Shown: in pieces, positions 34,324 through 46,602 of the stretch
Position numbering within the stretch: the first letter of the stretch is position 1
Layout of the letters: the number at the start of each line of letters is the position of its first letter
Origin: Loxodes magnus
Taxonomy: Eukaryota; Ciliophora; Karyorelictea; Loxodida; Loxodidae
Assembly (NCBI GenBank): GCA_946699065.1
Contig: CAMPDV010000540.1
Location: forward strand, 124,001-188,000
Length of the DNA: 64,000 nucleotides
Direction of reading: 5' to 3'
Made by a program: the position numbers and the translations under genes
Notes under the pieces: generated by a model
What the model was told of the DNA's origin: nothing
What the model saw: the letters and a program-made list of their open reading frames with translations, nothing else
Databases searched by the model: none

Positions 34324-35610
34324 TCATTTTTCTTTAATTAGTTCTTCTTTCTACTCATCTTTAGCTTCTTCCTTTTTTGCTTTCTCCATTTCTAGAATCT
34401 CAAGTCTCCTTGTCATTAGCTTCTTATGAAATATTTTGATCTATAAGTCTAAATACTCCAATTTAGACCTTGAAAATGAGTTTAGATATTCTTGATCGTA
34501 TAGTATAAGGCGCCTTAAGTCATAATTTCCGATCTTTTCCGATAATCAATTCATTATATTAGAATAGTACACACATTTAAAGATATACTCGAAAGTTTCA
34601 TACTCTCCACACATACAATAGGGATTTTCAATGGGGTAATGACGATATTAAAGATCCTTACGGAAATTATAAATTTAGGTTCTAAGTTTATATATACTGA
34701 TAATTTCTGGTCTATACTATTTGTTTAATTTAGTATAAGTAATTTGTGGAAATTGTTAAAGATTACCAAATTATTCAGTATATACTTTAGCTGTTTTCAT
34801 TCTCATAAATTTTTTAGTAGTTACTTTGTAGAATTATTGTTGTATTTTTTCTCTTACATGTTTAGTAAAAGTTTTAAGATTGGTATTATTCTATTAATTC
34901 TGCAGATCGATATTATAAAGGTCTGATAATTGCTATACTTAATAGTAGTATTGAAATCCTTTTTTCCATATATTAATGAAAAGAGAGCCTATTGTTGATT
35001 TTGGAAAATCAATACTTTCTTATTTAATTTTATGGTAAAATCTGAAGAATTTTATAGCCATAATGTGCTTAAAGGGTAATCAATTCAGGTCTATATAACA
35101 TGATTCATTAAATGTTGAAGTTGCTACTTAAAAAGCTTTTCTTGAAATTAATCTCATGCTTGATTCTATTCTGTTCAGAACTCCAGTTACTCCTTTTTGA
35201 ATACTTCATGGTACTAAATATCCTCCATATTCTGCTTTATGTAATGTAAAAGGTCTACATAAAGTTTTAAAATGTCAAGGAGTTACATTCTTATATCTCA
35301 TCAGTTAAAAAACAGCTTTCTTCATTGCAGCTATATATTTGAATGCAACTTCTTTGCAATGGGGATTCAAGTTCTTCTTCTGATGTAGAATAACTCCTAA
35401 ATATGTTACTTGTTCTTTTTAAGCAATTGGTTAATTTCCTAATCATAAATTTAAAATTTATTATTTCTGATTCTTCTTTAGAAATTAGATGCATTCAGAT
35501 TTGGTAACATTTATCTTTAAATATGTTCATGCAAAAACTTTATTTGCTTCATTTATTAAATTCTACATCTACTTTGCAGATTTGGAAAGAAGAATAAGAT
35601 CATCTGCTCT
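34324..35610 (-). CDS. Non-LTR retrotransposon reverse transcriptase, 5'-truncated
   Basis: An unbroken 429-codon minus frame ends in TGATGA (first TGA 34324-34326). It begins exactly at the catalytic core: RADDLILLSKSAKQ in place of the FADD/YADD box, then the thumb region (EQVTYLGVILHQKKNL), CYIDLNWLPFKHIMAIKFF with the LxWLP motif typical of LINE proteins, and the C-terminal zinc-binding region YCMCGEYETFEYIFKC, whose usual histidine is tyrosine here. A charged tail follows. TGA is used as tryptophan six times. The fingers/palm and any endonuclease are missing, as in 5'-truncated LINE insertions. The left end of duplication B2 meets the ADD box, and the coiled-coil frame of B2 runs directly into the RT frame. 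Confidence 0.85.
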
Positions 35611-38600
35611 CTTTCCTCATTTTTTTCAGAAGCTTCTTTATTTAATCATATTCTGGATTTTTTTCTCTTCTTCAGCTTGCTCTAAGTATTATAATCCTTC
35701 TGCTAGCGTTAATTTGCTCTCTTTTAAGTTTCTATTTTCAAATTGATATTCTAAAGTACATTTTTTTCCTTATATGCTAGCTACAACCTTTCTAAGACTG
35801 AACTGCTTAAAATTAATTTTATATTACACCACTCTCAGAATACTAACTTTGTAACTTTTAAATTATATACTCACCACTTTTTATCTCCTCAAATACATAT
35901 GGAGATAGAAAGTTTTCATATTGAATGCATTTATCTTCTCTTATCATGCTAATGAACTAGAAAATTTTCTTTTAATCTTAGCATTCCCAAATTTAAATTT
36001 CTAGCTTTTAATTAAGTTTTCTTCTACTTAATTATTTGCTCTAACCTTCCTAGCACTGTAAAATACTACCGTATCCTCTGCCTTAAAATGATTGGTAAAT
36101 GATTTTAGATAGTCAAGCTTCAGATCTATGAAACGTTACTTTGTTTTGAAAAGTTTTTAGTTTTAATTGGCTTGGCTATTGTTGATTTGCCTTGTTGGAA
36201 ATTTGTGTTGCTGCTTTTGACCATAAAGTAGTTTTGGTTTGAACTAGAGTGGTTTAAGGTGTTTATTGTTGTTTAAATATATTATCCTTTATAAAGCAAT
36301 TTAGTTAGTTAGATAAGGATTTAACTTCTTTTTAAGACTATTGTGTTCTTATTTATCTACAATTCTTTAAGATTGAAATTAATCCTGGTCGTTTAAGAAC
36401 TGATTAGATAGTAGCTTCTTTGAGTTATTTGTTATTATTGAGGAAGAGACTTTAGAGTTTAGTTGCTAAATCTTTTGTATAGTAATTTACTCTATCACAG
36501 CTATTCTCCTCGCTTAGAATGATCTGACTTGCAGTTATAAAGAGGATCTGAGTAGGTTTGATTTAGTATCTAGCATTAAGTTTGTTAGTGGAAGTTAAAG
36601 GAAATGTTTGAAAAGTATGGTTGAAATAGTGTTGATTCTAGGAGTTTATAAAGGTATTATACTTGTTACATTTAAAAGCTAGATGCCTTTGCTGAATAAT
36701 TTGTATCTGAATTAATTGTTTACACTAGTTAATTTGATCTAAAAATAGGATTTAGTTTAAGGATATAATCTCAAATAAGCCTAAGTATATAATTTCCATC
36801 TAACTATTTCAGATAAAGCTCGAAACTAAAACCAAAAAAGGATATCAAATTACTTTAAAGAAAACTTCATTGACTAGAATAGATAATAAAAGCATGTTGC
36901 TTCAATTATAAAAATAACAACCTAAGCAGAAAGTACTAAGGAAAGCTAAAATTATTGAAGAAAAAGCTAAAACAGCTTTTAAGGAAAGGAAATTAAGATT
37001 CCTTGCCAAAGAAAATGGAATAAAAGAAAAATACTGTCTGGTATAAGAGTAATGCGTAGAAGATTTTAAATTTAATAATTTTTAGTTCTAGAATTAATAC
37101 TTGATGATGTTCTAAAATTATTAGAGGTAGAAAGTAGGATCAGTAAATTATGTACAATTTAAAATCTAAAATAGAATATATTACTTTGGTTTGTTAAAAA
37201 GACCCAAAATACCTTTTAAATTCAGAACAGCTATAACCTATTGTCATCTCAGTAGAGAAATGCTTATTAGATTGTTCTCATGTTGTGCTTTTTGCCTATC
37301 ATAGTAGGATGCAAGGATTATTGTAAGAGTTTAAAGTTTTGCGTTTCCTTTATTTCTTCTTGGTAATCTTCTCTTGATGTGGATTTAGTAATTGTGGAGT
37401 ATTAATGTATTGTTTTTTGTTGCTTAAGAAAAGTCCAGTATCTTAGTATCTTTAGTTAAAAACTGACTTTATGGTTTAAGATAAAAGGTGAAGAGAGGAA
37501 TTTTGGTTTGAATCATAAAGTATAGACTGAAATTTCTATGATTAACTACTTGAGAGTTTTATAATTTTGGATTTTGGGCCTTTTTTTAGATATGATGAAA
37601 TAGAGGTAATAGGGATAAGTTGATCCATATTTGATAATTTAGTTAAATGTTAAAGTGATATCTTATAATTTTTTAGTGTTAATCCTATAAGATTATTAGT
37701 CTGCTGTTTTGTAATTTTGAAGCATTGTTTTTTTATTTGAATGAGTGATCTTAAGACCATTTGACTAAATTGGTATTTAGTTGAGATTATTGGGATGTTG
37801 ACTATTTATAATATAAAGTTTTGTTCTGGTAGCGTTGTTTTGCTTTTATAGTTTGATTAAAATGTTGGTTAAATTTTGATGAATTAAGGTGAAGTTAAGT
37901 TGGATATGGATATTTTGTATTGATTATTGATGACTAAAAGATGATAAATTTTGTATGATATTAGTTAATTACTTGGTGTATAATTGGTTTGATGTTATAA
38001 ATTAGATAAATAGTTTGGTTTAAATATGGTTTTTATATTTAAACTAATAACTAAGAAACTAATTTTTATTTATTTTAAATAATTAAAATTTTAAATAACT
38101 AATTTGTTTGATTAAATGTAAGTGTAAAGAATAATTAATAACAGTAGTTTTTAAAGCATTTTTATTATTTTGTTTATCATTTAAAAGGGTTTATATTGAA
38201 ATAAGGTAAGAGTCTTTTTATTTAAAACTCAAATAAGGTATGATTAATAAATGCATAGTAAAGTTATTATAATAAGGATTTAAATTCTTAGTTATAAACT
38301 TTTGATATAATCATTTATCCTTTTATTTAAAAGTCAAAACATATCAAATCATTCAAATTCTAAAACCTTTAATGGACAAAGACAGCTTTATATTTTTCTG
38401 CATTTAAGCTTAAAAATTAGAATTTTCAATAATTTAATTAATAAAATCTTATAAGTATCTTAATAAATCAATATTTTTATTATTTAATTCAACTTAAATA
38501 ACCAAAATTATTAAGATCAGTTACTTTCATTTCCAAATTATTCAACTTAGTTATCAAAATTCAATCAAAACTAATATCATTTACTAAAACTCTTTTTTTA

Positions 38601-38734
38601 CCAAAAATATTAGCAACAACAAATCAGTCCCAACAATACCCCTTCTTCTATTTAAATACCAAATTCAACCTCTGCTTCTAAAAATTGCTAAACAACATTT
38701 CCTACGACTAATCTCAAACTAATTCTTTAATATT

Positions 38735-38985
38735 TTAGACTTAACTTTGACGGCTCATTCGAGTTACGTTAATTCTGTAGCTTTAACAAGTGACATGAAA
38801 TCAATTGTCTCCAGTAGTTACTAAATGATAAAGATTTGGGATTTTCAGACTGGAAGTTGTACGAGAACTCTGGAAGGTTATTCGGATTCAATTTGATCTA
38901 TAGCTTTAACAAGTGATATGGAATGAATTGTCTCAGGAAGTTCCGATTGTACGATAAAGATATGATCTTTCTCAACTGCTCTAGC
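38735..38985 (+). CDS. Small WD40-repeat gene region, two repeats (copy 2)
   Basis: Two WD40 units, corresponding to the first and last of the three in copy 1, with joins that keep the frame: IVSSSY, QMIKIWDFQTG, then MEW-type unit IVSGSSDCTIKIWSFSTA. Here the last unit keeps the KIW tryptophan (TGA) that copy 1 has lost through a one-base deletion. The whole difference between the copies is one 126-base unit. Downstream the plus frame stays open only if further TGAs are W. Confidence 0.65.
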
Positions 38986-38989
38986 TGTT

Positions 38990-39539
38990 TTTAATTTTCT
39001 TATTAAATCTATTATCTTATAGCAAAACTTATTTAGACATTGTTTAATATAGAATCCGTTACCTTACTTAAATGAAATTTAATTTGCCTTTATTTATTCG
39101 GGTCTTCATTGATATGCCTTTGTTAAGCCTTCAATCTCTGCTAATTTGTTAGAGTTTATTTTACATCTTTCAATTAGTTGGTTTTTTGTGATTATATCTA
39201 ATTTTGTACTGAGAAACTACTATTATTTTGTAAGTCTTAAATTTTTGGTAAATTATAGTTGATAACTAGGTTTTATTCCTACTTCTTAAAAATGTAAAGT
39301 ACTTGAATGTTTTCTGTTTCTTATGTTTTGAAAGTTAAGTTTGTTTAATAAAGCTTTATACTAGTATTACCTATCTGTTATAGATAAAGACTTATTTCTT
39401 TTATTAAGCTTATTGTTTTATTCTCTTTTATATTGCTTTAATTAGAACTTCTTAAAAATAAAGATTAAAAGCTATTAAATTAATGTTGTAGCTGCTATAA
39501 ATTTAGCTTCTTTTAAGTGTCTTTAAGCAAACTTATCAT
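38990..39539 (-). CDS. Possible Q/N-rich protein (copy 2)
   Basis: Same DNA as 13085-13634, ATG at 39537-39539. Frame choice is uncertain for the same reasons, and identity between the copies removes any substitution evidence. Confidence 0.3.
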
Positions 39540-41529
39540 TTTTAGCCTAATAAGATAAATAATTTATCTATCCTTTTTCTGCTTAAATTTAAATCTGGTT
39601 TAACTAACTTTTTTATTACCTTATTATTTCACTAAAGAGGCTTTTTCCTCCTCATCAACTTCTAACTTTATTTTACAGATTGAATATCATAAGAACAGAT
39701 TGCAGTACTATTCAAAGTATTAAACTACGATTCTCTTTACTCTACTTATTCAATCTTGTTTGAAGCATCTATCTGTTATGATTTGCTAAGAGCTTTTCTT
39801 TAAGGTCTATTAACATCTAAAGAAGTGTTCTCAGAAAATGTATTAGCATTACTTGATTAAATAAAGCTATCTTAACTCTTAATCTCTTAGTTTTATTTCT
39901 ACTAAGCTACTAAGAGACCTATCAGTAATGAGCTGTAGCCTAATATTAGTTGGCTAATTAATTAGTTTCTGTTGTTTAAGAAGAGACTAAGCTTTCTAAT
40001 GGTTAGTCTTAGTTGTATGCTAGTTCTTAAAAATTAGTTTTGAGTTAGTTGGTGTGTGTATGCTATAGATTTGGTTATGATGTAAGATAGTTTTAGAGTA
40101 ATTAATTGGAGGCAGTTAAACTGTATGGTATGATATTGGTGTAGTGATTTGAATTGATAATGAATGGTGTTGTAAAGTGGTTTTATCCTTATAGTGTATT
40201 GGTTGAGACTAATTAAGAAGTTTAGATTAATTTTAATTAATCTTAAATACTTAAGAGAGGTTAATTAAGCAAGATAACTTCTAATTTAATCTTAAGTTCA
40301 AAGAATCAACTTATTAATACTATATCAAATCAGTCCACACCTACAATCCTCATCAAAGTTATTCCAAAATACAATTCCATATAATACAGAGCTAACCTTA
40401 TCTATTCCTTTTCATGTAGATAGGGAGCAATAGTATCTAAGCCTAATTTATAAACATGTAAAACATATCATTCATTAATATGTCTTACTAACCAACTTTC
40501 TATTCATATAACAGATTAACATTATCTACCACATTTAACTCCTATTAAACTACAATCTATATCACACCATTTATATTTATTCTAGATTATATCTACTATT
40601 TATTAGTTTCAGAAAGCACCAGTAAAACATAATATTTATCCCTTTAGTATCTCTAATACCTTATCATCCTATTTATTATCTTTATGGCAAAACATCTTTA
40701 TCTCCTCTTACCCAAAATAGCTTATTGTCCTTATAAATATGAAAACCATCGTTTGCATTCGTTTTAGATAGCTAGTTTCTAAGCTCTTTCTCAAATTTTT
40801 ATTTAGCGTCTCGTATAAAATTTTGGCTTTATTGACTCTTAGCTGAAACTTAATAACTTTCAGCAAACAAAATTAGGAAAATTATTTTTGCTTCTTAAAT
40901 CCATGAGTTTGCTTAAGCTGTTTAAAGGTAACCAAATAATGTAAGCAAATGCTTAAAACTGAGACTAAGGAGTCTTTAAATTTAGATTTACAGTTATGCC
41001 TTTCAATATCAAAGATAGACTTAATTGCAATTTGGTGGAGAAAATGCTTTTTTTTAAGATTCTACTACAGTCAAACAGAAGCAAAGGAGAGCTTGAAACC
41101 ATGATATTAAAATAAGTTAGCAGATTTTTATTTAAAGGAAAGAAATATGCTAGATAAATTTACTTTGGCTGTGGAACTTAATACTGAAACAGAAATGAGA
41201 CTTAAAAAGTTAAATAATACTAAAATAAAAGTTTAAATATTGAAGTGTAATTAGTCTAAGGAATAAATAGAATAAGCCAGGCAATTATATCAATAAGATT
41301 TTAAGATATCTTTAACTTTTATAAGATATAAGCTTAATTTAGAAAGCTTAAGAATTATTACATTCAATAAAACTAAACTGATTATTTTCTTTATACGATA
41401 ATATATAAAAGCTATATATTTAATTAATTATCTATCATTTCAATAATTAATATAAGTTATATCTATCTAATTTTTGAATAAACTTGTTAAACTTTATTTT
41501 TCGCCTAATTTATTTAGATTTTATTAAAT

Positions 41530-44500
41530 TCAATTTTAAAAGCCAATCTTTATTTTTATACCCCTTAAACAATAATTTACCTACTTTTAATTAATATATT
41601 TAATTCTTTAATAACTTATGTTCAAATTAGGAAGCTTATGTTTAAAAATTGTTATTACTCTATCTTTAAAACCAAGAAACAATACTTGTTTCAAAACCAA
41701 ATACTAGATTAAACTGTAAACCTTCATTTTGTTCCAAGTATATTCTTTTAATATTCTGATGCTTTTCTCCTCTAACTCTGCTCTCTCAAATTGACATCCA
41801 TTTATTATAAATCCATTCCTTCCTATAATTCTCTTTAACTTTCCATTGGATGGCTCATTATCTGTTTCCATTTGTCAGACTTTTATTGTCGAGTCAAAAC
41901 TGCCTGATACTATATACTTTTTATCACTAGTTATCGCTATTGAATAAACAGCACTACTATGACCTCTTAATGTCTTAAGTAGAGTTTTTGTGTCCATTTC
42001 TCAGATTTTTATTGAGTGGTCTTCACTCCCTGATACGATGTACTTGTCATCAATAGTTAATGCTATTGACGTAACAGATCCATAATGTTCTTCTAATGAA
42101 TCAGCAAGATTCCCTGTCTCCATATCTCAGATTTTTATTGTTTTATCTTAACTTCCAGATACTATATACTTATTATCTGTAGTTATTGCTATTGTTCAAA
42201 TAAGTTAAGTATGACCTTCTAAAGTCTTGATAAGATTTCATGTCTCCATATTTCAGACTTTTATTGTGTTATCTTCACTTCCAGATACTATATATTTATT
42301 ATCTTTAGTTATCGCCACCGAATAAACGCTTTCCGTATGGCCTTCTAAAGTCTTTATCTCATTTCCAGTCTACATATCTCAGATTTTTATTGTGCTATCT
42401 TAACTTCCAGAAATTATATATTTATTATCTTTAGTTATCACTACTGATTCAACAGATAGTGCATGACCTTTCAACTTCATAATTTCAATTCCTGTCTTCA
42501 TTTCTCAGATTGAAACTTTTTTAGACCAACTTCCTGATACTATATATCTATTATCTGTAGTTATTGCTATTGATGTAACATCAATATCGCATTCCAAAAT
42601 CTTAAGAAGTTTTCCTGTTTCCAACTCCCAAACATTTATCGTTTCATCACCACTTCCTGATACTATATACTTATTGTCTGAAGTTATTGCTATTGATTTA
42701 ACTACTAAAAAGTGACGTTATAATGGTTTTATAAAATTTTCTGTTTACATATCTCAAATTTTTATCGTTTTATCTTCACTTCCTGATACTACATACTTTA
42801 AATCAGTAGCTATCGCTACTGTTAAAACATATCCAGTATGTCCTTAAAATGTTTTAATACTTCATCCTGTTTCTATATCTCAGATTTTTATTGTCGCATC
42901 ATAACTCCCTGATACTATATAATTATTATCTGTAGTTATTACTATTTATGTAACAGTTGAATCATGACCTTTCAATTTCTTATTAAGAGTTCCTGTATCC
43001 ATATTTCAGATTTTTATTGTTGCATCTTAAATACATACTGATGCTATATATTTATTAGTCCTATTAATCGCTACTGATGTAACAGAATAATTATTACCTT
43101 CTAATGTCTTTAAAAGATTTCCTGTCTTTATATCTCAAATTTTGATCGTTGTATCATTACTTCCTGTTATAATATATTCGTTGTCGCTAGATACTGCTAT
43201 AGAATTAACAATATCATTATGGCCTTTTAATGTCCTAATAAAGTTTCCTGTCTCTAAATCTCAAATTTTTATTGTGCAATCTTCACTTCCTGATATGATG
43301 TAATAGTCGTCAGTAGTTATTGCTACTGATCAAACAAGTTAAGTATGTCCTTCTAACGTTTTAATAAGTTTTCCTGTCTCCATATCTCAGATTTTTACTG
43401 TTGTATCAGCACTTGCTGATACTAAATATTTATTATTAGCTGATATTGCCAATTGTAAAACGGCATCAGTATGACCTTCTAAAGTTTTTAGCTCAATTCC
43501 TGTCTTTATATCTCAGATTTTTATCGTATAATCCCAACTTCCTGAGGCTATATATTTGCTATCAGAAGTTATTGCTATTGATGAAATAGGTTCTTTATGG
43601 CCTGATAATGTTGGCTTTAAACTCAAGATAATTTAATTCATTTTTGCATCGTTGAAATCACAATTTCTTAGCCACGCTCTACTGAATCTCACATTGTTTA
43701 AATTGGCCTTACTCAGATTACATCCATCAAACACTGAGTCACTCAAATCTGCATAAGGTATCTATATTTCCTATAGATTCAACTACATAAATTAATAATC
43801 CATCCAGTTCAATATACTTATACAGTTAGCTCCTGCCTGCTGTAAGTTATTATTTATACTTGTAGCTTTCACTATCTCCAATAAATTTTATTAAATTTCA
43901 ATCGAATTATTGATTTCCCTCACAAACTATTATATCTCCTTATTTTCCACTATTGAAAATTTATTTATATTGTGGTTCTCTATATTGCTTCAGCTTCTTT
44001 CTAAGTGTAGAGCTAAATCAACAATATCCTAAGCAATATAGTAATCTCTAATTGAAGAATGCATAAACTCGAACCTCTTCTTTTATCTCAACTCATTTGA
44101 TAATATCAAGCATCCTATTTGGTTTTAACTCTCAGTAAATTACTCAAATCATTTTTGATTTGCTTATTCCATACTCTATAACTCAAGGTGTCCCTTTAAC
44201 ATTTAATATGCTGCATTTTTCGATATATCTTCGAGTATTGCTAATTCTTATTTTATTTTTTAATTATCATAACCTTTATTTTCCAGATATTTATTAGTTT
44301 TTTCATTCTATTTATTTATAAAGATCTCATATATTTTATCATTCCATTTCTTTTTATCAATTTCACTCCTTAAATGCTCAAATATTTCTCTTTCATTAAT
44401 ACATATATATAACAAAAGGGGACTAAATAGAATATTTATTAGACCAGGATTGCTTTATATAACATTCATTACTTCTTCAAACTTTTCAGTTTCTTATTTT

Positions 44501-46602
44501 TACTTTTCATTTTCATTTTGATCTGGGTTTTAGGCTTAATCTTAAATTTATTTTCTTACTACTAACTTTATATATTATTTTATTTATCTTTCATCGAAAA
44601 CTGAGATATATAACTCTTCTAACTATTATGATTACACTCTTTCATATTCGTAAGGAGAAAACAAATCCCAATAGTTTTCAAAACTCAAAGCATATCTAGC
44701 TCTGCATGTAACTATATATTTTGCATAAGGGTATTTAAAGTTTATTTGATTAGTGTTTATTATAGCTTTATACTACCCTAACTCATCATAAGCATCTAAT
44801 AAAAGCAATAGCTATCTAAACTTTAATCTTTCATTATTTTCTATTTAATAGTTTTCTAAAGCTGTCTCTACTAAATTATCTTCAAATGCTTTAATACTTG
44901 GAAGATTTATGTAAATAGGCAAATAATCGTGCTATTACTCCAAATATCTTATCGCTAAAACTTTCAAAAATTAAGTTTTTCCTACTCCTGAGTCTCCTAA
45001 AAGTAATAATCCTGTTTTATTTTAATCGTCTAAGAATTTCTTAATTTCTTCTTCAAGATCTTTTGTTATATAAGATGAAGGATAAGATTAACATTTTAAA
45101 TTAATATTGTATTCTAGCTTTTCTTAGACTTGATCCCTTAAATATTTTATCATATTTTAATAGATTCTAGTGTCTATACCATTAAGTATCATTCAATTCT
45201 GCTCCATTGTTTATGTAAATTAAGTGACATGTTCAGGATATGTTAATAGTTCTATTATAATCTAATACTCTTAAAAATTTCTAGTTAATCACTCCTATCA
45301 AAGTTGAAATATTCTATCCTTACAAATAAAAGCTTCTTAATAGTTATCGAAGCTTAGTTCTATTAATGCTTTAAAAGCATAGTATCGAATCTGTCATTCT
45401 TTAGCAAGACACAAATATTATAAACATTTGCAGGATTCTTCGATTAATTCTTAGGTGGCTTTTGGATTTTTTATCATGTGTTTAAGAAGAAAGCAAGCTC
45501 TAAATCTTAAGTCTAGCTTTTCTTTCATTAGAATATTTTAGAATTATTCAAAATTTACCTTAGAGAATTATCTTATTAGATCATAAGCGAGAGCATCAAT
45601 CACTTTTATTCTAATCAATTTTTTAAGATGGTCTCCTTAATTTTTTCATCCGCTTCCCCATTCGAAAAACTCCTTTATAAAGGAGATCACCTCTGGATCA
45701 TTAGCTTCTACTCCAAACGACAGCGCAACTACCCATTTAGAGGTTTTCAAAATCTTGCTGAAATCTCCAAAAAAAACAGTTTCTTTGTTTTCTGGAACAT
45801 CCTCCAGAGTCTTCAAGCTGTATCGTAAAATGAAGTCTAGTTCTGGTCCTCCAATTCTATTTTTATTAACTAACTTAATGCTTTCATTAATTTTTATCTT
45901 AAGGTCTTCTTTTGTTTTTTCATTAATGAAGCAATCTTTCTCATTCTTCTAAAACAGCATATTTAATAATTCAGGGAGGTTTCGTACAAGCTACTCCTTT
46001 AACAGCTAAGACCAGTCTTAAGAATATTTATGAGAGATAATTTCAATAAACTGTTCAATGAGAATTTATGGATCGTTGACATTAGCAAGCTTAGCTTATT
46101 AAAAGGTTTAAATTCCTTGGAGAACCTTTTGCATGTTTTATTCATTAAGACTTTCTGTTAACAACTACAATCCTTCTTGATAGATTTTTCATTCCTCAAT
46201 TCCTAAAATGTATCTATTTTCTTCATACTCCTTGCTTTTTTCCTAGTCTGGATTATATTTTATTATTTACTTTTCTCTCTAGTTTATTTAGTTGCTTTGC
46301 TCTTAGAGTTTTTTATTTATTTATTTATTGCGAATTACAAATGCCTCCTCCCTTAATTTTCAAACTTTTGAAAAAACTATATCGTTAGTTCAAAGATATC
46401 ATCATAAAGTTTTCGGTAGAAGCCAACTTATTGCTTTTATAATCTTAATGGCCGTGCAAAGAGAATTAAACCTTATGTCCTGCATTGATTTCGTCCAATA
46501 TGCCTGTCTAAGCTTTTTCTTGCTTAAGAGGTTTGTATTCTAATTTATTTAAGCATTGGCTCAAAGCTTTTCTCTCTACCTTTCCTAGTATCTTTTGCTC
46601 AT
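41530..46602 (-). CDS. NACHT-pentapeptide-WD40 receptor-like protein (minus paralogue)
   Basis: A 1691-codon frame from ATG (46600-46602) to TGA (41530-41532), an exact multiple of three. Order: basic N-terminus; helical HEAT-like region with KEWQIRYYAFKALIELSFDN; NACHT NTPase with Walker A GDSGVGKT (about 44990) and Walker B LLLLLDAYDELG; winged/helical region ending MHSSIRDYYIAQDIV; pentapeptide-like block [18 protein letters not shown]; then 14 WD40 units such as [20 protein letters not shown]. Fourteen units would make two seven-bladed propellers. STAND/NLR proteins of this type oligomerise on ligand binding; the ligand is unknown. It aligns end to end with 49049-54169. Its last 60 or so codons lie in duplication B2 sequence, unlike the paralogue, so the original C-terminus was replaced or extended. 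Confidence 0.9.

Larger units (their letters stand above)
35608..41740. repeat. Segmental duplication B, copy 2
   Basis: Copy of 9587-15835. Its left end abuts the truncated reverse transcriptase with a few bases of shared sequence (CTCTCTTTCCTCAT). Its right end lies within the 3' end of the 41530-46602 NACHT-WD40 gene. It has one WD40 unit fewer than copy 1. Coiled-coil coding sequence (35608-36100, minus) is present as in copy 1. The stretches 36110-38730 and 39545-41520 have no recognised domain; they match the corresponding parts of copy 1. Confidence 0.93.

Noticed and set aside
34744..35746. Several short ORFs on both strands
   Set aside because: Out-of-frame or antisense shadows of the reverse transcriptase and coiled-coil frames.
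45628..46543. Three plus ORFs of about 65-71 residues
   Set aside because: Antisense to the NACHT-WD40 gene at 41530-46602.
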